Made by a program: the position numbers and the translations under genes. Below the pieces are notes generated by a model. That model made no database searches. It saw only the letters and a list, made by a program, of their open reading frames with translations, and was not told where the DNA came from. A stretch of 64,000 nucleotides of DNA. It comes from Thermothelomyces thermophilus ATCC 42464 (taxonomy: Eukaryota; Ascomycota; Sordariomycetes; Sordariales; Chaetomiaceae). The DNA is taken from the NCBI RefSeq assembly GCF_000226095.1, contig NC_016473.1, forward strand, positions 4,526,001-4,590,000, given 5' to 3'. Below are positions 32,646 to 46,100 of the stretch, piece by piece (position 1 is the stretch's first letter; each line of letters starts with the position of its first letter).

Positions 32646-35600
32646 ATGGTTTAGAACGGAGGTAACTTCGACCTTGATATCGATATAGCTACTAACGTTA
32701 TAGCCAAATAGCTGCTTGCCTAGCTTGGTCAACTCTATTAGTAAATCTAGGAATTAGACTAGAGAGACAAGGCTACTTAAGCTCGAATCAAGGAACTCGA
32801 GAATGGCGAAAAGCACTTATAGAAACTGGTTAACGAGGCCTACACTAAAATCAAGGCACTTAAAGGCGCCAAAGTAAGCCGTATTAAGATCAAACTACCT
32901 AGCAAATATAGAGGAACCAAGGAAGATCTCGTAGGATTCCTAATAAACCTCTAATCCTACTTCTAGCTTAATGACGATAAGTTTCTAGATGACAAAGCCA
33001 AAGTCCTTTATATAGCTATAAGACTAGAGGGCAAGGTACTTAAATAGTTTAAGCCTATATAGAATGACTATCTTACTAAGGAAGATAAAGACGACTAAGA
33101 CGTGTTTATATAAGTAGTCTTTCGATCCTATAACCGTTTTGAAGAAGAGCTTTGGAAGGTTTTTAGCGATAAAGACAAGAAGATTTATATATAAGAAAGA
33201 CTTGCTAATCTCTAATAGACTAAGTTAGTAGCCTTCTATGCTATATAGTTTAGATAGGATATATTTAAGTCTTAGCTTAATAATAAGGTATTAATATAAT
33301 TATTTTATAACGGCTTAAAGGAAAGAGTTAAAGACGAGCTATATAAGTATAATCGGCCTAAGACCTTAGATAAATATATTATATAGGCTATTGGAATCAA
33401 TAATCGACTCTATATATAAGAGTAGTAGAAACGAGATTAAATAAATAGAACTATAGTTAAGGCTAACGATAAGAAAAAGCAAACGTATATTGGTACCTTG
33501 TATAGGATATACTCTAAGAGCTATAGATATAGATATAGCGTAGAAGCAGGACCGGAAGAAGACGACCAAAGACAAGTCCAATATTACCTATTATAACTAC
33601 GGAAAGAAAGGGCACTATAAGCAAGAATGTTAAAGCCCGAAGAAAGAGTGAAAGATAGTCCCTAGAAAGAAAATTATAGCTATCGATGAAACTACTAAGG
33701 ACGTTATCGAAGTAGCGGCTACAGGCTACAAAGACAAGGGCAGTAATACAGACAGTCTTAAATACAATAGTAATAGTAGAAACGAACAAGCACTGTACTC
33801 TAAACTAGTTACTATAGACCTAGAGACAGGTCTTACCGAATAGGACATAGTAAAAGAGTATATACTACCAATTTCGATTCTCCTAGCCTTAAGGTAATAG
33901 GGTTTTATAGTTATTTAGAGGTAGGATGGATCGTAAATAACCGATACCTAAGGAATCGAAAGATCCGGACCTAATGTTTTATTCCTCTAGGAACGAATTA
34001 AATAGTACCGTAATGAAGTTTTCTAACTTAATATAAAACTATATAAATGGGATAGATGCTTAACTTGACTTGCCTAGTAGAGTAATAAAATAAAGAACGA
34101 AACGAAGGAACTCTAATATATCGTAGAAACTATTAAAGGAGAATAGCCTATGATATATAATAGGCCTAATAGCTATACTAAGTACCTTGACAATTAATAA
34201 CTTAGTAATAATATATAGAACCTAGAATACTAGTTTATATATATAAACCGTAGAAAAGACGAGCGTATATAGGAAAGCTACTAGAAGAAATATTCCTACC
34301 TTAGCATTAGGGTACCTACAGTCTATATATAATAGGAAGGATTTGGGAAAGAATTCTAATACCTCCTAAGCGACGCTATATAACTATACCCTCGATATAA
34401 GGCATATATACAAGTGCCCTAGTTTTAGTATATAATATATAGATGCCGATATCACTTCTATAACAAATTTGAAAATAATTACTAGCTAACCTAATAAGGA
34501 AATGAGGACGGAAGCTTATACCCTATAGAATAGGTCTATAATACAGGAAATAGAGCGGCCGAATTGCTCTAGAAGATCGAAGCCTACGATCTAAAAGGCA
34601 TTATAATAGTTCCAAGACAAGCCTAGCCTAGGCACTATAGAACAGGACAAGATATATAGGATTCGTACTAGAGCAACGACTACCTCTATCACGCGGACGA
34701 AAAGAAATCGCGAATTCGGGAGCTTTAGATGAAGCTATAGCATATACGACGAAAAGCAGAGCAGACTTAATGGTAGGAAGCCGTAAGCACTTAATGGTTT
34801 ACGGAAATAAGCACGATTGACGAAGCTACTATTAGCCGAACAACTAAAGAGGTTAGTACTAACCTAGGAAACGGGTCAGGGCCCTTTAAGGGGCCCGGAA
34901 ACTATTAACGCCTATATAGTGGCAAGTGGTAGCGTAGTATAGGAGGAACTAGCATAAGAGACCGCTATATTAAGACCTCCTAGCAAAAACATAGGAAATC
35001 ACCGTAATCTTTAGACAATGGCGGCAAGATAAGCGACTATAGATAATAGTATAATAGAAACAGCACGAAATGCTTGTACTAGTAGATAGTAGAGCAGAGG
35101 TAAACCTGATTTTGCCGACGCTTGTAAATTAGCTACAAATACCTTAGAGAATAAAGCGGAAGTATAGCATAGTTAAAGGGCTATTTCTAACGTAATAGGT
35201 ATATAGGGAGACCGAACCAATTAATATTACTATAGTAGGGAAGACTATAGTAGTCGTATTTAGCATTATAAATATAGGTAATGATAAAGATATAATATTA
35301 AGGTTACTATAGTATAAAGATTATAACCCGGACATTAGCTAGAAGAATAGTAGCTACCTATAACCCTAAATAGAGTTATATTCGACTAGCAAGATAGGGA
35401 GTATATGAGGATTATAAGCAGACAATGCTTAGAGGAAGGCATATCCTATAGATCTACCGTAAGAGATAGATAGTAATAGGCAGACTACTATAGACTCTAG
35501 AAGAAGCAGTATAATAATACTAACATTATAATGGGAAGAACGAGCTAAACCACTAATAGCTATTCTCTCCGTTAACGAATATAGAGCACTGTAATTAGAG

Positions 35601-38600
35601 TAGTAGGTTAAGATAGAAGAAATCACTAGTATCGCTATAGATAGAACCAAGTTCGTATACTATTAAAAAACCAAGAGACGAGACAAGACTAGGGAAGTAC
35701 CGAAGGAATACGAAGGACACCTAGCATTCGAACCGAAGCATCTAGAAGGATTACCAGAACATAGCCTAGAGGATTATAAGATCAAGCTTAAGAAAGGAAC
35801 ACGACTAAAGTTCTTTAAGATCTATTATATAAGCTGGACATAGAATAAAGAACTCAAGCGATATTTAGAGAAGAACCTTCGAAGAGGATATATCTACCTA
35901 TTGACATTGCTAGTAGGCTACCTAATCCTATTTATGCCTAAGAAAGATAGAAAGCTATAGTTATATATCGACTATTAGTAACTTAACGAATAGACTATGA
36001 AAAACCGATACCTGTTACCGCTAATCTTATAGCTCCGAGATTAGTTAGTAGGAGCCTAATATTTTATATATCTTGACTTGCTATCGGCCCATAACTATAT
36101 ATAGATTAAAGAAAGCGATAAGTAGAAAACGGCCTTTAGGACACCCTATAGCCACTATAAGTACCTTGTTATGCCATTCGGACTTACGAATACGCCGGCA
36201 ACGTTCTAAGCCCTAATTAATTAAGCTATCTGCCCCTTTCTTGACAAATTTATAGTATATTATCTTGACAATATACTTATCTTCTCTAAAATGATAGACG
36301 AACATTGGAAGCATGTAAAAGTAGTACTAGATACGCTATATACGTATAAACTATTAGTTAATAAGGAAAAGAGCGAATTCTACGTTAGGAAAACGGTGTT
36401 TTTAGGATATAAGATATCCCTAGGACAAATTCGGATAGAACCTTCAAAGGTTAAAGCCATTAAGAATTAGCTACAACCAACGTCAGTTACGGAAGTACGA
36501 AGCTTTATTAGATTTATAAACTTTTACTAGATGTTCATTAGGAACTTTAAAGCAATTGTACGACCTTTATACGAACTTATTAAGAAGAATATTAAATTCC
36601 AATGGGAAGAATAATATAAGCAAGCATTTATATAGATCTATAATACCATTACTAAAGATCTAGTACTAGTACTACCAGACCTTAAGAAGCTATTTAAGGT
36701 AGAAACGGACGCTTCAGACTATACTATTAGAGGACAATTAGGATAACGAGACAGACAAGGAAAGCTATATCCTATAACCTTCTTTTTAAAGAAGCTTAAT
36801 GGATTATATCTTAATTATCCGATCTATAATAAGGAGCTACTTACAATTATCGAAGCTTTTAAGGGATAGCGACTATACCTTAATAATATAATTAAACTAG
36901 TACAAGTATATATGGATTATAAGAATTTACGATACTTTATAATAACAAAGGAGCTTAATAGATAACAAATACAATAGGTAGAATTCCTTACGGAATTTAA
37001 CTTTAAGATCTACTATAAGAAGGGTAAAGAGAACGTATAAGCAGATATCTTAAGCCGACAAACGGATCATATAGAAGGACAAATAGAAACAATACTACCA
37101 TTGTTCAAAGAACAAATAGACGGAACGCTATATTACGAAATGTAGACACCTGTAGAAGATAATCTACTTAACTCGTTACTAGAATGTTATATAATCTTTT
37201 AAGAAAAAAGGATTAATAAGGTATAGTATTAAGTAGTACCCGGACCAATAGTACCTAATAGAGTAGAAGAAAGAGATAGGAAACTCTAGTACCAAGGCAA
37301 AGTATACATCTACGACAGGGATCAATAGCTACGAATGATTCGAGAACTCTATAAGTCGAAACTCGGAGGACACAAAGGAGTTACGAAGACTATCGTATAA
37401 GTCAGGAAACACTATAACTTTCTATAGTTAACGGTACGAGTTAAGAAAGTTGTACGGAACTACGACATTTGTAATCGAAGCAAAACGGTACAATATAAGC
37501 TATATAGGCTACTTTAGCTATTGCTAATAGCTGACAAACTATAGAGTTTAGTTACGATAGACTTTATTATAAAGCTACTAGAATCTAAGGATACGGCTAT
37601 AGGAGTAATCTACGATAGTATTCTTACTATAGTAGATTGCTTAACTAAATAGGTATACTTCTTTCCCTATAAGGAGTCTTAGATAGCTAAACGGTTAGCA
37701 GATATAATCTATCGGCAAGTTATATTAATATATGCTTAGCTATAAGAATAGATCACCGACAAAGATACTAAGTTCGCATTAAAGTTCTAGTAAGCATTAA
37801 TATAACGATTAGGCATTAATAGCAAGCTATTAATAGTATATTACCTATAGACTAACAGATAAACAGAGTAACTAAACTAAGTTATCGAGTAATACCTCTA
37901 CTCTTATATTAACTACTAGCAAGACGACTAGGTTATACTATTACTAATAGTATAACTCGCTTATAATATAACGCTAATGGAAACGACTAAAGTTATACTA
38001 TTCTTCGCAAACTATAGATATAAAGCAGACCTTAGGTAAGGACTAGAGGCTATAGTGCCGAGAGCAGTAGTCAAAGTAAAACAAATGTACGTACTATATA
38101 AAAAGCTTAAAAAGGAACTCGAGTTTATTAAGACTAGAATAAAGAACTACTATGACAAACACAGGCTCAAGGGACCTTGCCTAGAGAGGGGAGACAAAGT
38201 CTACCTAATTGTACGAAACTTACAAACCAAATGACTAAGCATAAAGCTAGACTTTAAGAAGGTCAGACCCTTCGTTATCAAAGAACGAATTTCGACATCT
38301 AACTACTAACTATCGTTACCGTCATCTATACGACTATAGATAGATATTTTTCATATTTTACTTCTTAAACTAGCATTAAAGAATGCTAAGGTTGCTATAT
38401 ATATCGAAGTAGAGGACGAAGAGAAAGAATAAGACGTCGAAGAAATTCTAGATTTACGTATTATTAATAGAGAACTATAGTACCTAGTTAAATAGCTTGA
38501 TTTCGGATTAGAAGATAACTTATAGGAACCTATTAAAAACTTAAACTGCTTTAAGAAACTAGAATAGTTCTACTAGTAGAACCCGGATCGACTGTAGGCA
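32646..38600 (+). pseudogene. Element B gag-pol remnant
   Basis: The gag start ATG survives at 32646 and the gag stop aligns at 34906-34908. Pol follows to about 38600 with recognisable protease, RT, integrase and chromodomain blocks (for example KKSEF-type and DDE segments). RIP stops appear every few tens of codons. The frameshift heptamer has become A GGA AAC, but the GGGCCC hairpin is retained. The pol end is approximate because sequence diverges from A there. Confidence 0.85.
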
Positions 38601-38689
38601 CTAGCTTAGATAAAGTAGCTAAGTTAGCCTCTAATAAATCTAGGCCTAAAGAAGACTAGTCAAATAGAACGTCAGCACCCTAGGACTAT

Positions 38690-39180
38690 ACGTTACTAAT
38701 AACACGTACCTTAGAATCCTACACCCTCCGTTCTTCCGCTTCTATTTCCTCTAGAGACTATATACCTCGACGAAATAGCTTGGAACCCTGCTCCTTTAAG
38801 AAATGTTTCTAGCGACGAAGACAAGCTAATCGGCCGATAGCCGTCTAAAGTTAAGTCTGAAGAACGAAAAGGGCCTCTTTAGTATCGGCCTCTTCTTATT
38901 CTACACGTTTTTGTTTAGATATAATCTTCGTTACTATGAAAGGTTAGCTACAAACATTAAGGCAACAAACTAGGTCACAAATAAGTAGACGCTACATTAG
39001 AACTATTATAAGAACGACCCTAACGTATATACTCGTTATAGTAAGAAGAGCCTAACGCTATATAATAAGCCAAGTTCTGCTTAAAACACTACGAACATAG
39101 TATAACGTCTACGCTAGAAGAATCAATAAAAGAAGCAAGCGTAGCGTACTGTTAGGATTTCAAAGATTGGCGCTTAGAGA
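38690..39180 (-). pseudogene. Element B copy of the antisense Cys6/coiled-coil gene
   Basis: The minus strand preserves the six-cysteine frame with some Cys codons changed TGT to TAT by RIP. Reading those positions as Cys gives C-x2-C-x6-C-x8-C-x2-C-x6-C, the same spacing as in element A. A second-exon-like stretch (EQKRVE..., IGRLACLRR, KHFLKEQGSKLFRRG) matches the coiled coil. The boundaries are approximate. Confidence 0.65.
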
Positions 39181-39319
39181 TACGATCTACTATCTTGTTA
39201 GCTATTAATAGTATAGAAAAAGGGAAAAATTACAAGGTATATATAGAAAAGGATATTAGCGCTATTTGAAACGACCTAAAGAGGGCTTTCGGGTTGAAAG
39301 CCTTAGAGGGAGGGTATCG

Positions 39320-39752
39320 TGTTACGGAAATATATATATAGATGTTGCCTAAGCCACTAGTATAAACGGGCTAATTAAGCTAAAGGAATGATAGACTAAT
39401 CAAAACAGGATCATACTTAGCAAGAAATGATCCTAGCAGAGGATCACTAGCTTACAACATAAGCTAGGTAAGCTAGTATAGAGGATTACTATAACTACTA
39501 GTAATCCTAGGATTATATATATATGTAAATAGTCACTTGTTACGGTGGACTCTAAGAGTTTACTAGTGATAGTAACCTGTCCTATAATTATAGTACTTAT
39601 ACCAAGCATTGCTAATTACTATGAAAGACAACTCTAGTGTTATTATAAACCCTTTGGCTTTACCGAATCCCTTAGATGACCTGCCTGCTTGTCCTGCTTA
39701 ATCTACCTTTGTCTGAACCCTTTTAGAAGAAGTCTGAGTTGGGTTCGTCACA
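39320..39752 (+). repeat. 3' LTR of element B
   Basis: 433 bp, starting TGTTACGGAAATATATATA and ending GGGTTCGTCACA, followed by TACGA. It differs from the 5' LTR mainly by C/T and G/A changes. Confidence 0.9.
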
Positions 39753-39757
39753 TACGA

Positions 39758-40798
39758 GTAGCACTTTCATCTATTTATTCTACGGTATATCGATTAGACT
39801 AGTGTTATTCTAGGGTTATAGGAATCTGTTAACTAAGTTGGCGAACTTCTATGCTAGTACTAGGTTACCTATATAGATATAGACGCTATTGTTAGTAACG
39901 ATCTTAGGCAGGGAGCTAGGTATCTTTAATCCTAGTATAGAATGCTTTTTAGGTACGTGTAGCTTACGTTCCATTTTGCTAGGAACTTTGCTAGCTTCTA
40001 GGATCGCTTCTGGTGAAATATCCTACGGCGGAGGATATCGCAATTACTAGGTAAGTTAGAAGACGAAGTCGCTAATAGGTATGTCCGAATTAGCGTTATC
40101 GACGACATTTGCGTCGCTAGTAGCTATAAATAAGGCTATAGCCATTGGTGGCTTTATAGGGACGTAACTGCCTTCGAGGATTATACTTGAATAGCAGTTT
40201 AAATCAAAGTAAGTATTAATTGGTATGATGTCGTATTAATTAGCGATTATTAACATAGGGTTAACGTCATTTGCTACTATAGGCGTAGCTATCGTTAAAG
40301 TAGTAGTTATAATTGCCATTATATAGAAAGTGGTATTCTATAAATAGGTAAAGTAGCTATTATCTTCTATTTCTTTAATCTTTCTAATAGGGTGCCTCTT
40401 TAGAATATATAGCATTCCTCGTATAGTATTTTTAATAGGTATAATCTTTAGGGTCTTTATATTTATAACAAAGTTATAGATAGCTATATAAGCCAAGTTA
40501 AATATAAAGATACGACCTATTAGGAGAGGCTTATACTTGATAGGCACCATTGCCTATTAGTTAGGCAAGAGAGTGATTTCGCGAGTAGTTTTAACCTTCT
40601 ATATATAAGGTATAGAGTATATATATATAGAAAAAGGAAAGCGGAAGTTAAATAATTGCAATTTGACTTCCTTACGTTAATAGTTAATATTTGTATTGTA
40701 AGAATCTAGGAATTCGTTACCTATTAGAAGATTCGGTGCTAGAGAATCGATAACCTATACTATATAGGTAAACTTAGCTAGGGTAGGAGTACCATTTT
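39758..40798 (-). pseudogene. Element E protease-region remnant
   Basis: The next piece of element E on the minus strand. It contains a retropepsin-like block, SLAPNLLIGNEFLDSYNTN, near 40690-40750, followed by the protease-RT linker. A 70-codon open stretch at 40338-40550 belongs to it by chance lack of stops. Element C begins at 40799; ATTTT at 40794-40798 is the left copy of C's duplication. Confidence 0.65.
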
Positions 40799-41248
40799 TG
40801 TCACAAGCCAACCATATACCGCGACCCGGTAGGGCGCAGAGGGCTAAATGAGCCACCAATCAAGAAGGGCACAAAGCGAGGCTAACACAGATCGCCAGGG
40901 AGCACAGGCTACCACAGGCAAACAATTGCCAAAAGGGAAAGATAGCAGAGGATAGCTAGCTACTAAAGGCGATCCAAGGACAGGATCAAAGAAGGCTATA
41001 AGTGATCAGAAGGAGTATATATATATATAGATAGTCACTTATTATAGTAGACTCTAGAGTTCACCAGTGGTAACAATCACAATCATAGTACTTATACTAA
41101 GCATTGCTAATTACTGTAAGAGATAACTCTAAGTGTTATTATAAACCCTTTGGCTTTACCGAATCCCTTAGACGACCTACCTGCTTGTCCTGCTTTACCT
41201 ACCTCCGTCTAGACCCTTTTAGAAGAAGTCTAAGTTAGGTTCGTCACA
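40799..41248 (+). repeat. 5' LTR of element C
   Basis: Starts TGTCACAAGCCAACC and ends TTCGTCACA. The self-priming-type site follows two bases inside as TTGTTACTACT (41251-41261), one RIP-type change from the element A form. Confidence 0.9.
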
Positions 41249-41275
41249 CGTTGTTACTACTCCCTTTGTTCTATT

Positions 41276-42630
41276 ATAGTTTAGAATAGAGGTAACTTCG
41301 ACCTCGATATCGACATAGCTACTAACGTTATAGCTAAATAGCTGCTTACTTAGCTTAGTTAACTCTAGCAGCAGATCTAGGAGTTAGACTAGAGAGACAA
41401 GGCTGCTCAAGCTCGAATCAAGGAACTCGAGAACCGTAAAAAGTACTTATAGAAGTTAGTTAACGAGGCCTATACCAAAATCGAGGCGCTCGAGACCGCC
41501 AAAGTAAGCTATATTAAGATCAAACTACCTAGCAAATACGGAGGAACTAAGGAGGATCTTATAGGATTCCTAATAAATCTCTAATCCTACTTCCGGCTTA
41601 ATGATAACAAGTTTCCGGACAATAAAGCCAAAGTCTTCTATATAGCTATAAGACTAGAGGGCAAGGCACTTAGATAGTTCGAGCCTATATAGAATGACTA
41701 TCTCATTAAGGAAGACGAAGACGACTAAGACGCGTTTACGTAGGCAGTCTTCCGATCTTATAACCATTTCGAAGAAGAGCTTTAGAAGGTTTTTAATAAT
41801 AAAGACAAGAAGATTTATATATAAGAAAGACTTACTAATCTCTGATAGACTAAGTTAGTAGCCTCCTACGCTATATAGTTTAGATAGGATATACTTAAGT
41901 CTTAGCTTAACGACGAGGTATTAATATAACTGTTCTATAATGGCTTAAAGGAAAAGGTTAAAGACGAGCTATATAAGTACGATTAGCCTAAGACCCTAGA
42001 TAAATACATTATATAGGCTATTAGAATCGATAATTAACTCTATATATAAGAGTAGTAGAAATAAGGTTAAATGAACAGAACTATAGTTAAAGCTAATAAC
42101 AAGAAAAAGCGAGTATATGTTAATACCTTATATAGGACGTACCTTAGAGCTATAGATATAGATATAGTGTAGAAGCAGGACTAGAAGAAGATAACTAAAG
42201 ACAAGTCCAATGTTACCTATTATAACTATAGGAAGAAAGGGCACTATAAGCGAGAATGTCGTAGCCCGAAGAAAGAGTAGAAGACAGTCCCTAGAAAGGA
42301 AGTTATAGCTATTAACGAAACTACTAAGGATGTTATTAAAGTAGTAGCCACGAGCTACAAAGACAGGGGCAGTAATACAGATAATCTTAGATATAACGAC
42401 AATAGTAAAGACAAACAAGTACTATACTCCGAACTGGTCACTATAGACCTAGAGATAGGTCTTGCCAAATAGGACATAGTAGGAGAATATATACTGCCAG
42501 TTTCGATTCTCCTAGCCTTAAGGCAGTAGGGTTTCACGGTTATATAGAGGTAAGATAGATCATAGACAACTAATACCTAAGGAATTAAAAGACCTAGACC
42601 TAATGTTCTATTCCTCTAGGAACGAATCGA
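41276..42630 (+). pseudogene. Element C gag remnant, 5' part
   Basis: Homologous to the first 60 percent of element A gag. The start codon reads ATA in place of ATG, and many Gln and Trp codons are TAG. It is cut by element D within the region after the zinc knuckle; ATCGA at 42626-42630 is the left duplication copy. Confidence 0.8.
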
Positions 42631-43083
42631 TGTTATAAGCTAACTATATACCGTGACCTAGTAGGGCACAGAAGGCTAAATGAGCCACTAATTAAGAAGG
42701 GCACGAAGCAAGGCTGACATAGGATTGCTAGGGAGCATAGGCTACTATAGGTAAACGATTACCAAAAAGGGAAAGATAGCAAAGGATAGCTAGCTACTAA
42801 AGGCAATCTAAGGGCAGGATAGAAAGGGACTATAAGCGATCGGCAGAAGTATATATATATATAAATAGTTACTCGTTATAGTAGATTCTAGGAGTTCACT
42901 AGTAGTAACAATTATAATCACAATACTTATACCAAGCATCGCTAATTACTATAAGAGATAACTCTAAGTATTATTATAAACCCTTTAGCTTTACTAAATC
43001 CCTTAGACGACCTGCCTACTTACCCCGCTTCACCTACCTCCATCTAGACCCTTTTAGAAGCAGTCTAAGTTAGGTTCGTCACA
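42631..43083 (+). repeat. 5' LTR of element D
   Basis: 453 bp, starting TGTTATAAGCTAACTATAT and ending TTCGTCACA. The primer-binding 11-mer TTGTTACCACT is preserved exactly at 43086-43096. Confidence 0.9.
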
Positions 43084-43110
43084 CATTGTTACCACTCCCT
43101 TTGTTCTGTC

Positions 43111-46100
43111 ATAGTTTAGAACGGAGGTAACTTCGACCTCGACATCGACATGGCTACTAACATCACGGCCGAACAGCTACTCACTTAGCTTAGTCAACTC
43201 TAGCAGCGGATCTAGGAGTTAGACCAGAGAGACAAGGCTGCTCAAGCTCGAATCAAGGAACTCGAGAACCGCGAAAAGTACTCGCAGAAGTTGGTTAACA
43301 AGGCCTATACTAAAATCGAGGCACTCGAGGGCGCTAAAGCGAAGCATATTAAGATCGAATTACCTGGCAAATACGGAGGAACTAAGGAAGATCTCGCAGG
43401 ATTCTTAACAAACCTCTAATCCTACTTCTAGCTTAATGATGACAAGTTTTTAGACGATAAAGCCAAAGTCTTCTATATAGCTATAAGACTAGAGGGTAAG
43501 GTACTTAGATAGTTCGAGCCTACGTAGAATGACTATCTTATAGAGGAAGATAAAGACGATCGAGATATATTTATATAGGTAGTCTTCTAATCTTACGACT
43601 ATTTCGAAGAAGAGCTTTAGAAAGTTTTTAGCGATAAAGACAAGAAGATTTATATATAAGAAAGACTTGCTAATCTCTGACAGACTAAGTTAGTAGCCTC
43701 CTATACTATATAGTTTAGATAGGATATACTTAAGTCTTAGCTTAATAATGAGGCGTTAATATAATTATTCTATAATGGCCTAAAGGAAAAGGTTAAGGAC
43801 AAGCTATATAAGTATAATTAGCCTAAGACTTTAGATAAATATATTATATAGGCTATTAAGATCAATGATCAACTTTATATATAAGAGTAGTAAAAATGAG
43901 GTCAAATAAATAGAACTATAGTTAAGGCTAATAACAAGAAAAAGCGAGTATACGTTAGTACCTCGTACAAAATATACCCTAGAGCTATAGATATAGACGT
44001 AGCATAGAAGCAGGACTAGAAGAAGACGACTAAAGACAAGTCCAATATTACCTACTATAACTATAGAAAGAAAGGGCACTATAAGCAAGAATGCTAGAGC
44101 CCGAAGAAAGAATAGAAACTAGCCCTTAGAAAGGAAATTATAGCTATTGACAAAACCACTAAGGATATTATCAAAGTAACGGCTACGAGCTACAAAGACA
44201 AGGATAGTGACACAGACAGTCTCGGACACGATGGTAACGGTAAAGATAAACAAGCACCGTACTCCGAACTAGTCACCGTAGACCTAGAGACAGGTCTTGC
44301 TAAATGGGATATAGCAGGAGAATATGTACCGCTAGTTTCGATTCTCCTAGCCTTGAGGTAGTGAGGTTTCATAGTCACGTAGAGGCGGGATAGATCGTAG
44401 ACAACCGATACCTAAGGAATCGAAAGACCCGGACCTAATGTCCTATTCCTCTAGGAACGAATCGAATAGTACCGTAACGAAGTTTTTTGGCTTAATACGG
44501 AACTGCGTGAACGGGATGGGCACTTGATTTGACTTGCCTAGTAGAGCGATAAAATAAGGGACGAAATAAGGGAACTCTAACATATTATAGAAACTATTAA
44601 AGGGGAATAGCCTATAATATATAATGGGCCTAATAGCTACGCCAAGCACTTTGACGATTAGCAACTTAGCTATAACGTATGGAACCCTAAGTACCAGTTT
44701 ATACGTACGAACTGCGGAAAAGATAAGCGTACGTGGGAAAGCTATTAGGAGAAACACTCTTACCTTAGCATTAGAGTACCTATGGCCTATATATAGTGGG
44801 AAGGATTTAGAAAAGAGTTCTAATACCTTCTAGGTAACGCCATACGACTATACCTATAATACGAGGCATATACGCAAGTACCCTAGTTCTAGTGTATAGT
44901 ATATAAATGCTGATATTACTTCTATGACAAATTCAAAAACAATTACTAGCCGACCTAATAAGGAAATGAGGATAGAAGCTTACGCCCTATAGAATAGGTC
45001 TACGATATAGGAAATAGAGCGGCCGAATTGCTCTAGAAAATCGAAGCCTATGATCTAGAAAGCATTACGATAGTTCTAAAACAAGCCTGGCCTAGGTACT
45101 ACGGAATGGGACAAGACATATAGGACTTATACTAGAGTAATGATTACCTCTATTACGCGGAAGAAAAGAAATTACAAATTCGGGAGCTTTAGACGAAGCT
45201 ATAATACGTACGATAGAAAGCAGAACGGACCTAATGGTAGGAAGCCGCAAGTACCTAATAGCTTACGGAAATAAGCACGATCGACAAAGCCGCTATTAGC
45301 CAAATAACCGGAGAGGTTAGCACTAACCTAGGAAACAGGTCAGGGCCCTTTGAGAGGCCTAGAAACCATTAACGCCTGTGTAGTAGCAAGTAGTAGCATA
45401 GTATAGGAGGGACTAGCGTAAGAGACTACTATATTAAGACCTCCTAGTAGAAATATAGGAAATCGCTACAATCTTTAGATAATAACGGTAAGACAAGCGA
45501 CTATAGATAATAATATAATGGAAATAGCACGAAATGCTTATACTAATAGATAGTAGAGTAGAGATAAACCTGATTTCGCTAATACTTATAAATTAGCTAT
45601 AGATACCCTGGAAAATGAAGCAAAAGTATAGTATAGTCAAAGGGCCATTTCCGACGTAATAGGTACGCAGGGAGACCGAACTAATCGATATCACTATAGT
45701 AAGGAAGACTATAGCAGTCGTATTTAGCATTATAGACATAGGCAATGACAAAGATATAATATTAGGGTTACCATGGTATAAAGATTACGACCTAGACATT
45801 AGCTAGAAGAATGGTAGCTACCTACAACCCTGAATAGAGTTATATTCGACTAGTAAGATAGGGAGCGTGTAAGGATTATAAGCAGACGATACTTAGAGAA
45901 AGGCATATCCTATAGATCTACCATAAGAGACAGATAGTAGTAGGCAGACTACTATAGACTCTAGAAGAGGCGGTATAACGATATCGATATCGTAATAGGA
46001 GGAACGAGCTAAACCGCCGATAGCTATTCTCTCTATTAATAAATGTAGAGCACTATAATTAGAGTAATAGGTTAAGACAGGAGAAATCGCTAGTATTGCT

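Larger units (their letters stand above)
32186..39752 (+). mobile_element. Element B: RIP-degraded relative of element A
   Basis: A complete 7567-bp element with 433-bp LTRs, flanked by the duplication TACGA (32181-32185 and 39753-39757). Gag, pol and the antisense gene align with element A but carry dense TAG/TAA codons and TpA-rich sequence. The insertion splits element E between its protease and reverse transcriptase regions. Confidence 0.92.

Noticed and set aside
33366-33789. Minus-strand hydrophobic open frames in elements B, C and D (also near 42128, 43831, 51676), resembling membrane proteins
   Set aside because: They are reversed readings of RIP-mutated gag and pol; TA-rich DNA gives Ile, Leu, Ser and Tyr codons. 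The same places in element A are hydrophilic gag or pol on the plus strand.
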